In this document: piece after piece, positions 43,528 to 52,241 of the stretch
Layout of the letters: each line of letters opens with the position of its first letter
Position numbering within the stretch: position 1 is the stretch's first letter
Notes under the pieces: generated by a model
Database searches by the model: none
What the model saw: the letters and a program-made list of their open reading frames with translations, nothing else
Told to the model about the DNA's origin: nothing
Made by a program: the position numbers and the translations under genes
Origin: Flavobacterium zepuense
Lineage (GTDB): Bacteria > Bacteroidota > Bacteroidia > Flavobacteriales > Flavobacteriaceae
Direction: 5' to 3'
Assembly (NCBI RefSeq): GCF_007097145.1
Contig: NZ_VJVZ01000014.1
Span: forward strand, 1-64,000
Length of the DNA stretch: 64,000 bases

Positions 43528-45003
43528 TAAGGCATCGGCAATTTTACGGTCGTTGCTAAGGCGGGGCAGCTTGTTTTGCCCGCCCAGCTTACCAATAGAT
43601 TTCATATACTCTTGGAAGCCGTTCTTACTCACTTTGGTAATAATTAGTGTGCGAAGTACGCTGCCGGCAATAAGATCGTCATAATACACATTCTGTTTAC
43701 GCATGGCGGTATCTATAGCGAGGGCAAAGATTTCGATATCTTCAGGCTCGGTTTCAAATTCTATAAACCACTCATGGTATGGCAGCCCGGCTTCGGGTGT
43801 TATTTGCGGGGCAACGGTAAACTCGTTTACGGTAACGTTGGTTCCTGCAACGGCCTGGTTTAGGGCGCTTTCTACCTCTTTGCTTATAACATGCTCGCCA
43901 AAAGCCGATATGTAATGTTTTATCCTGCCGGTTACCACCACCCTATAGGGGAAAGTTGACGTAAATGCAATGGTATCGCCAATGTTATAGGCCCATAACC
44001 CGGCATTGGTAGAGATAATGAGCGCGTAGTTTACACCTACCTCAACTTCGCCAATGGTATAGCGACGCGGATTATTGGTAAAAAAGTCATCGGCTTTTAT
44101 AAATTCATAAAAAATGCCTGCGTTAAGCAGCAGCAGCATTCCTTTTTCGGACTGCGAATCCTGGTAGGCAAAAAATCCTTCCGATGCCGGGAACAGTTCT
44201 ATACTGTTTACTCTGCGGCCAATAAGGCTTTCAAATTTAGCACGGTACGGCTCGTAGTTTACGCCGCCGTATATAAACAGGTTAAAGTTCTTAAAGATAT
44301 CGCCCACGGGCTTGTTGCCTTTTTGCTGCAACTTTTCAAAATACATTTGTACCCAGCTTGGTATGCCCGATATTACCTGCATATCTTCATTATACGTTTC
44401 TTCTACAATGGCATCTACCTTGGTTTCCCAGTCGTCTATAACATTGGTTTCCCAACTGGGCATGCGGTTTTTTTGAAGGTAGGCCGGTACAAAATGGGCT
44501 ACGATACCGCTAAGGCGGCCAAATTTAATACCGTGTTTTTCATCGAGTTCAGGGCTGCCCTGTAAAAAGATCATCTTGCCGTCTACAAAAGCCGACTTTC
44601 CGGTTTCGTGTATGTAGGCCAGTATGGCATTGCGCGCCGCTTCTATATGGTAGGGCATGCTCTCCTTAGTAAGCGGAATGTACTTGGCCCCGCTTGTAGT
44701 ACCCGATGTTTTGGCAAAGTACAGCGGCTTGCCCGGCCACAGTACATTTTCTTCGCCATGCACTACGCGGTCTACGTAGGTTTTAAGTGCCTCGTAATCG
44801 CGTACGGGCACTTTGGCAGCATAATCAGCATAAGATGTTATTCCTTCAAAACCGTGGTCTTTACCAAATTGGGTATCTTTTGCGGCAGCCAGTAATTTTT
44901 TAAAGACTTTTTGCTGCGTTTCTACAGGGTTTTGTGCCCATTTTTGGGTTTTACCATGAATAATGGCAGCGAATATTTTTGCACCAAATGTTTTTAACGA
45001 CAT
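43522..45003 (-). CDS. GH3 auxin-responsive promoter family protein
   Basis: 493 residues. The adenylation-type motif 'FAKTSGTTSGAKYIPLT' (near 105-120) and 'SEGFFAYQDS', 'NIGDTIAF' and 'GRIKHYISAFGEHV' place it in the GH3 branch of the acyl-adenylate-forming enzymes. Plant members join amino acids to hormones; the bacterial substrate is not known, probably a carboxylic acid. Cytoplasmic. It is next to an M23-like gene and tatA, a neighbourhood I associate with Flavobacteriia. Confidence 0.88.
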   Translation of the reverse strand: MSLKTFGAKIFAAIIHGKTQKWAQNPVETQQKVFKKLLAAAKDTQFGKDHGFEGITSYADYAAKVPVRDYEALKTYVDRVVHGEENVLWPGKPLYFAKTSGTTSGAKYIPLTKESMPYHIEAARNAILAYIHETGKSAFVDGKMIFLQGSPELDEKHGIKFGRLSGIVAHFVPAYLQKNRMPSWETNVIDDWETKVDAIVEETYNEDMQVISGIPSWVQMYFEKLQQKGNKPVGDIFKNFNLFIYGGVNYEPYRAKFESLIGRRVNSIELFPASEGFFAYQDSQSEKGMLLLLNAGIFYEFIKADDFFTNNPRRYTIGEVEVGVNYALIISTNAGLWAYNIGDTIAFTSTFPYRVVVTGRIKHYISAFGEHVISKEVESALNQAVAGTNVTVNEFTVAPQITPEAGLPYHEWFIEFETEPEDIEIFALAIDTAMRKQNVYYDDLIAGSVLRTLIITKVSKNGFQEYMKSIGKLGGQNKLPRLSNDRKIADALK

Positions 45004-45071
45004 GGCTGGTAGTATTTAGGTGTGTTAATCTTTTGATAGCGATAAAGCTATCGTATGCTTGGCGTATACGC

Positions 45072-45941
45072 TTAATCGAAATCAATGAACTGGGTTGGGT
45101 TTATAGGGTAGCCGTCTTTCCAAAGCTCAAAATGCAATTGAGCACCCGCTGCCTGGCTGCCTGTAGTGCCTGCAAGGCCTATAACCTCGCCGCTGCGCAC
45201 AATATCGCCCTGCTCTTTAGTAAGCGATGCCACTTTTTTGTAAACCGATATTATACCATCGTTATGGCGGATGATTATTACGTTGCCGTAGGTAGGCGTC
45301 CAGTCGGCCAACACTACCGTTCCGGCGGCAATAGCCTTAACAGGCGTGTTGTTTGCCAATGCTATCTCCAACGCAAAATGCTTTTGTGCAGGGTTGTACG
45401 GCTGTGTAATGTGCCCCTGTACCGGAGCAAAAAGCACCACGTTTACTTTTGGTTTGGCCTTTTCAAACAGGTTGTATTTATCTTCCAGGGCTACCTCTTC
45501 GCGAAGTTTCATGTCGGCCTCACTGGGTTTCATGTCGTCTTCGGTAAGTTCTTTCTGGTCGGCAGGCTTTATAGAGTCGCGGCTCAGGTGGCTGCGGTCC
45601 AGCTCTCCGGTAAGTACTTTTTTGACTGATGCCAGGTACATCTCATTTTCCTGTATAACCTTTATTAGCGAGTCGGACTTTGTGGCGTTAGCCGTGGCTT
45701 CGCGCTTAAGTTTTGTAGAGGCATAACCCGGTATGTATTCCCTTAATGGGGTAAAGGCTATAATGTAGGTAACAAGCGCTATCATTACAATACTTATGCT
45801 TGTAATGCCCACAAAAACATTCATAAGGTTGAGCCTTAGCGAAAAAATCTCTTCAAATGTATCTTCATTAAGTATTACCAGGCGGTTCTTGGTCAACAAC
45901 TTTTTCCTGATAATTTGCTTTTTAAGCCTCTTTGCCGACAT
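45072..45941 (-). CDS. M23 (LytM) domain membrane protein, active site degenerate
   Basis: 289 residues. One transmembrane helix (about 38-60), a coiled linker, then a LytM domain at about 180-289. The usual HxxxD reads HFALE, the YxH reads YKK ('IISVYKKV') and the HxH reads QLH, so one of the zinc ligands is changed and both catalytic histidines are lost. In EnvC/NlpD-like proteins such domains bind and switch on amidases rather than cut peptidoglycan, so a cell-wall regulatory role is more likely than hydrolysis. A -7 box TATATTTG (minus, 45959-45966) precedes the start. Confidence 0.83.
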   Translation of the reverse strand: MSAKRLKKQIIRKKLLTKNRLVILNEDTFEEIFSLRLNLMNVFVGITSISIVMIALVTYIIAFTPLREYIPGYASTKLKREATANATKSDSLIKVIQENEMYLASVKKVLTGELDRSHLSRDSIKPADQKELTEDDMKPSEADMKLREEVALEDKYNLFEKAKPKVNVVLFAPVQGHITQPYNPAQKHFALEIALANNTPVKAIAAGTVVLADWTPTYGNVIIIRHNDGIISVYKKVASLTKEQGDIVRSGEVIGLAGTTGSQAAGAQLHFELWKDGYPINPTQFIDFD

Positions 45942-46115
45942 AATAACGGTTTAATTGACAAATATAGTAATCCTGCCCTATTTATCCCTGATTTGTTGCC
46001 CCTAAACATTACAGGAGTTAAGGGCATCTTAAAAATTTTATTTTATTTAACGCAAACCATAATCAAATAATTGTCGTAAATAGTAACAGGAACTTATTTT
46101 ATATTTAACTTTGTT

Positions 46116-46123
46116 CGATAATT
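46116..46123 (+). promoter_or_regulatory. -7 box (TAACTTTG) of tatA
   Basis: Perfect TAnnTTTG, 14 bases before the ATG at 46137. No TTG at the usual distance upstream. Confidence 0.5.
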
Positions 46124-46136
46124 AAAACTTTTTGTC

Positions 46137-46331
46137 ATGGGTAGATTTGGTGTAACTGAATGGATACTGGTAATTGCAGTTGTGTTACTTCTTTTTGGAG
46201 GTAAAAAAATTCCTGAATTAATGAAAGGGCTTGGATCTGGTATTAAGGAATTTAAAAACGCAGCTAAAGAAGGTAGTGATGAGCAGTCTGCGGCTAAAAA
46301 ACAGACAGCCACAGAAGAAAATAAATTATAA
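46137..46331 (+). CDS. tatA: Twin-arginine translocase subunit TatA/TatE
   Basis: 64 residues. 'TEWILVIAVVLLLFGGKKIPELMKGLGSGIKEFKNA' is the TatA membrane helix, FG hinge and amphipathic helix, followed by a charged tail. It forms the pore for folded proteins with twin-arginine signals, with TatC encoded elsewhere. Single gene with own promoter box and terminator. Confidence 0.95.
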   Translation: MGRFGVTEWILVIAVVLLLFGGKKIPELMKGLGSGIKEFKNAAKEGSDEQSAAKKQTATEENKL

Positions 46332-46352
46332 TACTTTTATTATAAAGATATC

Positions 46353-46387
46353 AAACCCCTTTATGGCGCTGCCTAAAGGGGTTTTTG
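46353..46387 (+). terminator. Terminator after tatA
   Basis: Stem aaacccctttA / TaaaggggTTT with a ~12-base loop, followed by T-run. Confidence 0.85.
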
Positions 46388-46418
46388 GTATGGTGTAATC
46401 TATAGCTCAAATTGTTTA

Positions 46419-46952
46419 ATGATAATTTATTTTGCTGTGGACTTTAAATCTTTTGAAACCGAACGCCTGCTGCTTGTGCCAACATCTGTAGATGATGCGG
46501 CTTTTATTTTAGAATTGCTCAATTCGCCAAAATGGATACAGTTTATTGGCGACAGGAATGTTACAACCCCCGAGGAAGCTAAAGCCTACATAGAAAACCG
46601 TATGATGCCGCAGCTCCACCGGCTGGGCTATGGCAATTATACGATATTACGTAAGCATGACAGAGCTAAAATAGGCTCGTGCGGGTTGTATGACCGCGAA
46701 GGCCTTGATGGTATTGATATTGGTTTTGCCCTGCTACCCGCCTTTGAAAAACTGGGCTATGCTTTTGAAGCCGTGAACCGGATTAAAGAATTCGCCGTTA
46801 ACGACTTACACCTTAGCCAAATCAGCGGTATTACCACTAAAGATAATATATCATCCCAAAACCTGCTTGTAAAAATTGGGCTCCGGTTTGAAAAATACGT
46901 TACCATACCTAATGACACCGAGGAGTTGTGTTTGTATGTGTGGAAGGGTTAA
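46419..46952 (+). CDS. GNAT family N-acetyltransferase
   Basis: 177 residues. Starts 'FETERLLLVPTSVDDAAFI', the RimJ/RimL-type opening, and ends with 'AFEAVNRIKEFAVNDLHLSQISGITTKDNISSQNLLVKIGLRFEK', the acetyl-CoA binding and C-terminal part of that group. It should acetylate an amine, perhaps a ribosomal protein or a small molecule; target unknown. Cytoplasmic. The upstream tatA terminator separates it from tatA; the repeat cluster begins just after it. Confidence 0.88.
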   Translation: MIIYFAVDFKSFETERLLLVPTSVDDAAFILELLNSPKWIQFIGDRNVTTPEEAKAYIENRMMPQLHRLGYGNYTILRKHDRAKIGSCGLYDREGLDGIDIGFALLPAFEKLGYAFEAVNRIKEFAVNDLHLSQISGITTKDNISSQNLLVKIGLRFEKYVTIPNDTEELCLYVWKG

Positions 46953-46963
46953 TTTTGGGATCT

Positions 46964-47806
46964 GTGGATTTGGTTGACTACAACGGGTACATGTTTAACG
47001 TCATCACGAGCGCAGCTTGCGGAGCGCGGTGATCCCACTCGAAAAACATATTGTAGTGCTACAAGTGGGATCGCTTCGTCGTGCCTCCTAGCGAGGACGG
47101 TGCGTGAAAAACTTAATTTAACAGTACCCGTTGCCGTCATCACGAGCGAAGTGCAACGGAGCGCGGTGATCCCACTCGGGAAAGCTATTTTATAAATGGT
47201 TTTCAATTTCAAAGTATAAATCTTTCCATTCCGGATTTATACTAACAATAAGCCCAACCTTCTTCGCTTTCGAGCCCGCTTTGAGTTGCTTTTCACGCGT
47301 AATGGCATCTTCAATCATTTGAAAAGTTTCAAAGTAAACTAATTTATTCAGGTTAAATCTGGCAGAAAACGAATTGATGTGGCGCTTTTCTTTATGCTCT
47401 TTAATACGTTGATGTAAATCAGATGTTACACCAATATACAATGTTGTATTGTATTCATTTGTAATGATATAAACATAACCGGGCTTCATAATATATTGTA
47501 TTACTTAATTTGATGGGATCGCTTCGTCATGCCTCCTCGCGAGGACGGTGCGGGAAAAAGGCTGACTTTATTTGGTGCTTATATCCATGCTCTGATCACG
47601 AGCGAAGTGCAACGGAGCGTGGTGATCCCACTCAGTAGTAGCTGTACCCGCGCTACGAGAAGGATCGCTTTATTGTGCCTCCTCGCGAGGACGGCGCGTG
47701 AAAAACGTTACGGTTAAAACCAACCACCATAATAATGGGATCGCTTCGTCGTGCCTCCTTGCGAGGACGGTGCGTGAAGAATAATATATCAAATAACCAA
47801 ATCCAC
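46964..47806. repeat. Hairpin-repeat cluster bounded by 12 bp inverted repeats
   Basis: gtggatttggtt (46964-46975) and its exact reverse complement aaccaaatccac (47795-47806) bracket the cluster. Inside, units consist of a left half (starting 'tcatcacgagcg', ending 'gtgatcccac') and a right half ('tgggatcgcttcgtc' to 'gcgaggacggtgcg'), whose inner ends pair. Units: A left 47000-47040, right 47063-47111; B left 47136-47180, right 47513-47557; C left 47593-47633, right 47660-47706; D right half only, 47735-47780. The GIY-YIG gene sits between the halves of B. No other gene is convincing. Confidence 0.75.
47190..47489 (-). CDS. GIY-YIG nuclease family protein
   Basis: 99 residues, a stand-alone GIY-YIG domain of the UPF0213/YhbQ kind. 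'PGYVYIITNEYNTTLYIGVTSDLHQRIKEH' carries the two tyrosine-glycine motifs and the catalytic Arg, with the metal-binding Glu in 'EDAITREKQLK'. It cuts DNA by a one-metal mechanism in better studied relatives. It lies in the loop of a hairpin-repeat unit, whose left and right halves end 10 bases before and 24 bases after it. Confidence 0.9.
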   Translation of the reverse strand: MKPGYVYIITNEYNTTLYIGVTSDLHQRIKEHKEKRHINSFSARFNLNKLVYFETFQMIEDAITREKQLKAGSKAKKVGLIVSINPEWKDLYFEIENHL

Positions 47807-47823
47807 GAATCAACAAATCCACC

Positions 47824-49944
47824 TTATAAGATCATTGTAAGTTGAATTCTTTTGCGCTGTTCGTCTACCTCAACCACTTTTACCTGCACATGCTGGTGTA
47901 ACTTCACAACTTCGTTAACGTCGCTTACAAAGCCTTCTTTAAGCTGAGAGATGTGTACCAAGCCACTTTCTTTAATGCCCATATCTACAAAGCAGCCAAA
48001 GTTGGTTATGTTGTTTACAATGCCCGGCAATATCATACCCGTGCGCAGGTCGGCAATTGACTTAACGTTAGGGTCAAATTCAAACACTTTGGCGGCTTTA
48101 CGGGGATCTAAGCCCGGTTTTTCGAGTTCTTTTAAAATATCTTTTAAGCCAAGCTGACCAATTTCTGCCGTTACGTAGCTTGCCACGTTTACTTTGGCAA
48201 TGGCCTCTTTGTTAGATATCAGGTCGGATGGCTTAAGTTTTAAATCCTTAGCAATTTTTTCTACAATGGGGTAGGCTTCCGGGTGAACGGCGCTATTATC
48301 CAGCGGATTTTTACCGTTAGGGATACGGATGAACGCCGCCGCCTGCTGGTAGGCCTTCTCCCCTAGCCTTGGCACTTTTTTAAGCTGCTTACGGTCTTCA
48401 AACGGGCCGTTCTCGCTCCTATATGCCACGATATTCTCAGCCAGCTTTTCGCCAATGCCGGATACATACCCCAACAACGACTTACTCGCGGTATTAATGT
48501 TTACCCCCACCGAGTTTACGCAGCGCATAACCACGGTATCCAGTTCGTCTTTAAGGTTACCCTGGTCTACATCGTGCTGGTACTGCCCTACCCCAATGGC
48601 TTTCGGGTCTATCTTAACCAGTTCGGCAAGCGGGTCGCTCAGCCTACGGCCGATAGATACGGCTCCCCTAACGGTAACATCGTATTTTGGAAATTCGTCC
48701 CTGGCAATTTTAGACGCCGAATATACCGATGCCCCTGCCTCGCTTACCACAAAAACCTGCGGCGGCGTATCAAAAGCTATTTTTTTAATGAAATGCTCTG
48801 TTTCGCGGCTTGCTGTACCGTTACCAATAGATATGGCATCTATTTTATAAGCGTTTACCATAGAGCGGATCTTTTTCATGGCAATGGCGCTCTCGTTTTG
48901 CGGCGCATGCGGAAAAATGGTTTCGTTATAGAGCAGGTCGCCTTTTTCGTCCAGGCATACAATTTTACAGCCGCTCCTGAAACCCGGGTCGATCGCCAGG
49001 ATGCGCTTGGCACCCAACGGCGGCGCTAATAAGAGCTGACCCAAATTACCGGCAAATACCTGTATGGCAACTGCATCGGCCTTGGCTTTGGCTTCCAGCA
49101 GCACTTCGTTAGAAATTGCCGGCGCCAACAGGCGCTTGTAACTATCGTCGATAGCTTTTTTAAGGTGTACCGATGTTTCTTTTTTGTTCTTGATGATGGC
49201 TTCGTCCATCAGGTCGAGGGCCTCTTCGCTATCAATATCGACCTTAAATTTTATTATGCCCTCGTTCTCTGCGCGAAGCATGGCCAGCAACCTGTGCGAC
49301 GGCGCTTTGGCAAGGTTCTCGCTCCAGTCGAGGTATTGCTCAAATTTTTTGGCCTTCTCCGGGTCGGCGGTTTTAACGGCCTTGGTGGTAATGGCCGCTT
49401 TGCGGCCAAAAATGCGGCGCAGGCTCTTGCGGATGTACACGTTCTCGTTAATCCATTCGGCAATAATATCGCGGGCTCCTTGTAGTGCCTCGTCTTCGTT
49501 ACCTACCTTATCGTTTAGGTATTTGGCGGCAATAAAATCGATATCATCGGCATTCTGACCCATAATTATCTTTGCCAGTGGCTCCAGCCCTTTTTCGCGG
49601 GCGGCATCGGCGCGGGTTTTCTTTTTCTTTTTGTAGGGCAGGTACAGGTCTTCGATCTCGGTAAGGTCGAAACTGGCTGTTATTTTCTGGTTTAATTCGG
49701 GCCTAAGGGCGTTTTGTTCGGCAATGCTTTTAAGTATGGCGTCTTTGCGTTTTGTAATGGCATCATACGCTTGGCTAAGCTTGGCAATTTGCTCTATAAC
49801 CACCTCGTCCAGATTGCCGGTCATGTCCTTTCTATAACGGGCAATAAAGGGTATGGTACAGTCGTCGGAAAGGAGCTGAACCGTGTTCTCTATGCTTTTT
49901 TGCGGCGCAGCAACCTGGCCCAGTATGTATTGTATGTTTGTCAT
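47824..49944 (-). CDS. tex: Tex family RNA-binding protein
   Basis: 706 residues. Tex N-terminal helices, a YqgF-like RNase H domain with 'LAIDPGFRSGCKIVCLDEKGDLL' (about 310), a helix-hairpin-helix region ('NINTASKSLLGYVSGIGEKLAENIVAYR', about 480) and a C-terminal S1 domain ('GMILPGIVNNITNFGCFVDMGI', about 635-706). Binds nucleic acid and affects transcription; the full-length domain set is present. Bases 47807-47823 separate it from the repeat cluster. Confidence 0.95.
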   Translation of the reverse strand: MTNIQYILGQVAAPQKSIENTVQLLSDDCTIPFIARYRKDMTGNLDEVVIEQIAKLSQAYDAITKRKDAILKSIAEQNALRPELNQKITASFDLTEIEDLYLPYKKKKKTRADAAREKGLEPLAKIIMGQNADDIDFIAAKYLNDKVGNEDEALQGARDIIAEWINENVYIRKSLRRIFGRKAAITTKAVKTADPEKAKKFEQYLDWSENLAKAPSHRLLAMLRAENEGIIKFKVDIDSEEALDLMDEAIIKNKKETSVHLKKAIDDSYKRLLAPAISNEVLLEAKAKADAVAIQVFAGNLGQLLLAPPLGAKRILAIDPGFRSGCKIVCLDEKGDLLYNETIFPHAPQNESAIAMKKIRSMVNAYKIDAISIGNGTASRETEHFIKKIAFDTPPQVFVVSEAGASVYSASKIARDEFPKYDVTVRGAVSIGRRLSDPLAELVKIDPKAIGVGQYQHDVDQGNLKDELDTVVMRCVNSVGVNINTASKSLLGYVSGIGEKLAENIVAYRSENGPFEDRKQLKKVPRLGEKAYQQAAAFIRIPNGKNPLDNSAVHPEAYPIVEKIAKDLKLKPSDLISNKEAIAKVNVASYVTAEIGQLGLKDILKELEKPGLDPRKAAKVFEFDPNVKSIADLRTGMILPGIVNNITNFGCFVDMGIKESGLVHISQLKEGFVSDVNEVVKLHQHVQVKVVEVDEQRKRIQLTMIL

Positions 49945-50045
49945 GGCTTGTAAAATAAGGGATACAAATATGCCAATTTAATTGGAGTTATTGGAATGTT
50001 TTTTAGGTGGGATTTTTTTGTAGGTTAGAGGCTAATTTAATTTCG

Positions 50046-50795
50046 ATGAAAAAAGTAAAAGATTATAATAAAGATTTAAGAAGTAACATCCTAATTAGTT
50101 CAATCAGGGTTGAAGAAGCTGCGTCAAATGTTTTAGTATATCTTTTCAGGACAATTAAACCCGACTCAAAGACTCTTGGAAATAAATCTAGTAGTCTATC
50201 GTTGAAAAATAAAATTGACCTCTTATATGATTTGGAAGATATTGAAAAAGCTGATTATGCAGGAATGATTAAGTTTATGGAAATTAGGAATCAGTTTATA
50301 CATAATCCAAATTGCAGTTGTTTTTTGGATTTATCCAAAGACTTTCCAGAAGGTTTAAAATATTTAAAGACAAATTATCCTGTACAAGAAAATAATGCGG
50401 AAATAATGTATCAGACGTCTTTTTTCAATCTGTGGAAAAGTGTTCTTGGTAAGCTCATCTTGTTAAAATTTGAATATAGTAAAGGTGCTGAGGAAGAAAT
50501 GAAAAGGTTTGTTAACTCTCAATCAGTTATGAAATTTAATGAAATATGTAATCTCGCTATAGAAAACTGGAAAAAGAGAAAATCGGAAGATGAAAATATA
50601 CCTTTTTTAGGCTACACTTTTGATCAATTACAACACGAAATACAAGTTTTCACAAATCAGCTTCAATATGATTTACTTGATGAACAAATTAAAGTTCTAG
50701 ACTCTATAGATGATAATAAAATAGTAGCTAAAGATATATACAGACGAAAGATTAGTATTATTGAAGAATTAAAAAAGACAGAACTTAAACATTAG
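50046..50795 (+). CDS. Hypothetical protein with RNxxxH (HEPN/MltR-like) motif
   Basis: 249 residues from ATG 50046 (an in-frame start at 50007 also exists but adds an unlikely leader). The segment 'SLSLKNKIDLLYDLEDIEKADYAGMIKFMEIRNQFIHN' (about 50-87) has the 'KI-LLY-L ... IRNxFxH' pattern of MltR/HEPN-like proteins, with R81 and H86 as an Rx4H pair that in true HEPN RNases is catalytic. The rest is helical, without signal or membrane segment. It is much more AT-rich than tex and stands alone, so transfer is likely. It could be a toxin or an orphan defence gene; no antitoxin is adjacent. Function is not known. Confidence 0.6.
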   Translation: MKKVKDYNKDLRSNILISSIRVEEAASNVLVYLFRTIKPDSKTLGNKSSSLSLKNKIDLLYDLEDIEKADYAGMIKFMEIRNQFIHNPNCSCFLDLSKDFPEGLKYLKTNYPVQENNAEIMYQTSFFNLWKSVLGKLILLKFEYSKGAEEEMKRFVNSQSVMKFNEICNLAIENWKKRKSEDENIPFLGYTFDQLQHEIQVFTNQLQYDLLDEQIKVLDSIDDNKIVAKDIYRRKISIIEELKKTELKH

Positions 50796-50900
50796 TAAAT
50801 TCTGTAGTATATAATTTCCAAGCAAATAGTGCAACATCACGCTCGTACCCAAACTAAATTATAAGGCACGGGCAAGATGCCCGCGCCAGCTCTTTTTCTA

Positions 50901-51464
50901 CTATCTCACAAACCTAATCGGTGCCCAGTAAAAGTTTTTAAGGGTGCCAGTTTTTATACGTATCGCCACGTAAATAGGGTAGAAGAAGTTAATGGCATAC
51001 AGTACTATTGTAGCATAAGCAAAGCCATTATAAAATTCGCCTTTCAAAATTTTTGATGTAACATAGATACCAAATACTATATTGGTAACTATCGCCCACA
51101 CTATTTGGAAGTTTAAAATATTGGAACCTTGATTATGCACCTCAACAATCCTGTCGCGTTTGTTGAGCCATAAAATAAGTGGCAGGATAATGTTGCCAAA
51201 GGGTATTAACACGCCCCCCAGTACCGAAAGGTGCAGGTACATAATGTAGCTTTTGTCTTCTATCTTACCGTAATCAAGTATGTCTTCTATGTTTATGCCC
51301 AAGGCGGTACAGATGCCGCTCAGGGTGTTGCCGCGGGGTTCGGTTTCGTCTTTTTCTATACGCTGTAAGGTGCGCAAATTTATTTTAGAAAGGTCGGATA
51401 ACTCCTCTTGCGTTAGCCCTTTTTGTTTCCTGATCCCACTAATTTTTTTGCCAATGGTTGTCAT
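50901..51464 (-). CDS. XRE-family HTH protein with membrane domain
   Basis: 187 residues. HTH (about 1-60): 'GKKISGIRKQKGLTQEELSDLSKINLRTLQRIEKDETEPRG'. From about 80 four hydrophobic segments in a DUF4870-like arrangement ('LHLSVLGGVLIPFGNIILPLILWL'). A membrane-bound regulator of unknown targets. I chose 51464 over 51491 because a -7 box TAATTTTG (minus, 51489-51496) covers the longer start. Confidence 0.82.
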   Translation of the reverse strand: MTTIGKKISGIRKQKGLTQEELSDLSKINLRTLQRIEKDETEPRGNTLSGICTALGINIEDILDYGKIEDKSYIMYLHLSVLGGVLIPFGNIILPLILWLNKRDRIVEVHNQGSNILNFQIVWAIVTNIVFGIYVTSKILKGEFYNGFAYATIVLYAINFFYPIYVAIRIKTGTLKNFYWAPIRFVR

Positions 51465-51740
51465 AATGATTTTGTTTAAAAGTTTAGGCAAAATTACCGC
51501 CGCAGCTATGCCCGTTGTAGCGGTTTTGCTACGGCATTTTTACGGCATTTGTGCCTAAAGCCTGTAAATAAAGGGTTTTTGTTTCCTTATTTACATTTAA
51601 AACAAAGATGAGAAAAAAAATTTACCACAAAGGCACAAAGGATTTTTCACGAAGTTTCACAAAGGTTTTTGCTAACTATTAACAACTTATTGCCTTACAA
51701 AGAACAGGAGGCTGTGTATAATTTTGTGGAAAACGCATAT
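51465..51740. other. Gene-free stretch with promoter box and short repeats
   Basis: Holds the -7 box of the XRE gene, a small hairpin (tagcggttttgcta), and A/C-rich repeats ('ccacaaaggcacaaagg', 'cacgaagtttcacaaagg', about 51625-51666) of a kind often seen between Bacteroidota genes. No ORF is convincing. Confidence 0.5.
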
Positions 51741-51770
51741 AAAAATTCCGCCCATGAGGCGGAATTTTTA
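51740..51770 (-). terminator. Terminator after rpiB
   Basis: Perfect stem aaaaattccgcc / ggcggaattttt with a five-base loop; T-run on the minus strand, 19 bases past the stop. Confidence 0.88.
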
Positions 51771-51788
51771 TGATAATTAGCTAAATAC

Positions 51789-52217
51789 TTAGCACGACAT
51801 TTTATCAACCCTTGTTTGGTGGCGGCCACCTTCAAAAGGGGTATCAAGAAAAGTATCCACCATTTCTATAGCCTGTTGTATGGATGTATAGCGTGCCGGG
51901 ATGCTTATAATATTTGCATTATTGTGTTGGCGCGCAAGCGCCGAAATTTCTTTGGTCCAGCACAGGGCCGCCCTGATTTTTTGGTGTTTGTTGGCCGTAA
52001 TGGCAGCACCGTTTCCGCTTCCGCAAATGATGATGCCAAGATCTACCGCACCATTCTCTACATCGGTGGCAACCGGGTGTACAAAATCAGGATAGTCTAC
52101 ACTATCGGTAGTATCGGTACCATGGTTTATCACTTCAATACCTTTTGCTTCAAGATGTTTTACAATGGCTTTTTTATAGTCAGGCCCGGCGTGGTCGTTA
52201 CCAATAGAAATTTTCAT
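51789..52217 (-). CDS. rpiB: Ribose-5-phosphate isomerase B
   Basis: 142 residues. 'MKISIGNDHAGPDYK', 'HGTDTTDSVDYPDFVHPVA', 'LGIIICGSGNGAAITANK' with the catalytic Cys, and 'CWTKEISALARQHNNANIISIPAR' are the family motifs. It interconverts ribose-5-phosphate and ribulose-5-phosphate in the pentose phosphate pathway. Start 52217 is preferred over 52253, since a full promoter lies at 52242-52272 and would be inside the longer frame. Confidence 0.95.
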   Translation of the reverse strand: MKISIGNDHAGPDYKKAIVKHLEAKGIEVINHGTDTTDSVDYPDFVHPVATDVENGAVDLGIIICGSGNGAAITANKHQKIRAALCWTKEISALARQHNNANIISIPARYTSIQQAIEMVDTFLDTPFEGGRHQTRVDKMSC

Positions 52218-52241
52218 AAAAATGTGTGTTATTTTGCAGTA

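Noticed and set aside
44979..45629. 216-residue plus-strand ORF
   Set aside because: Antisense to the M23-like gene, which has clear domain and topology evidence.
47529..47717. Small plus-strand ORF in the repeat cluster
   Set aside because: Reads straight through repeat units C and D; same peptide pattern arises in the copy at 46974-47195.
46964..47806. Repeat cluster as a CRISPR array
   Set aside because: Units are long hairpins with variable spacing and inverted halves; spacers are not of even length and there are no cas genes.
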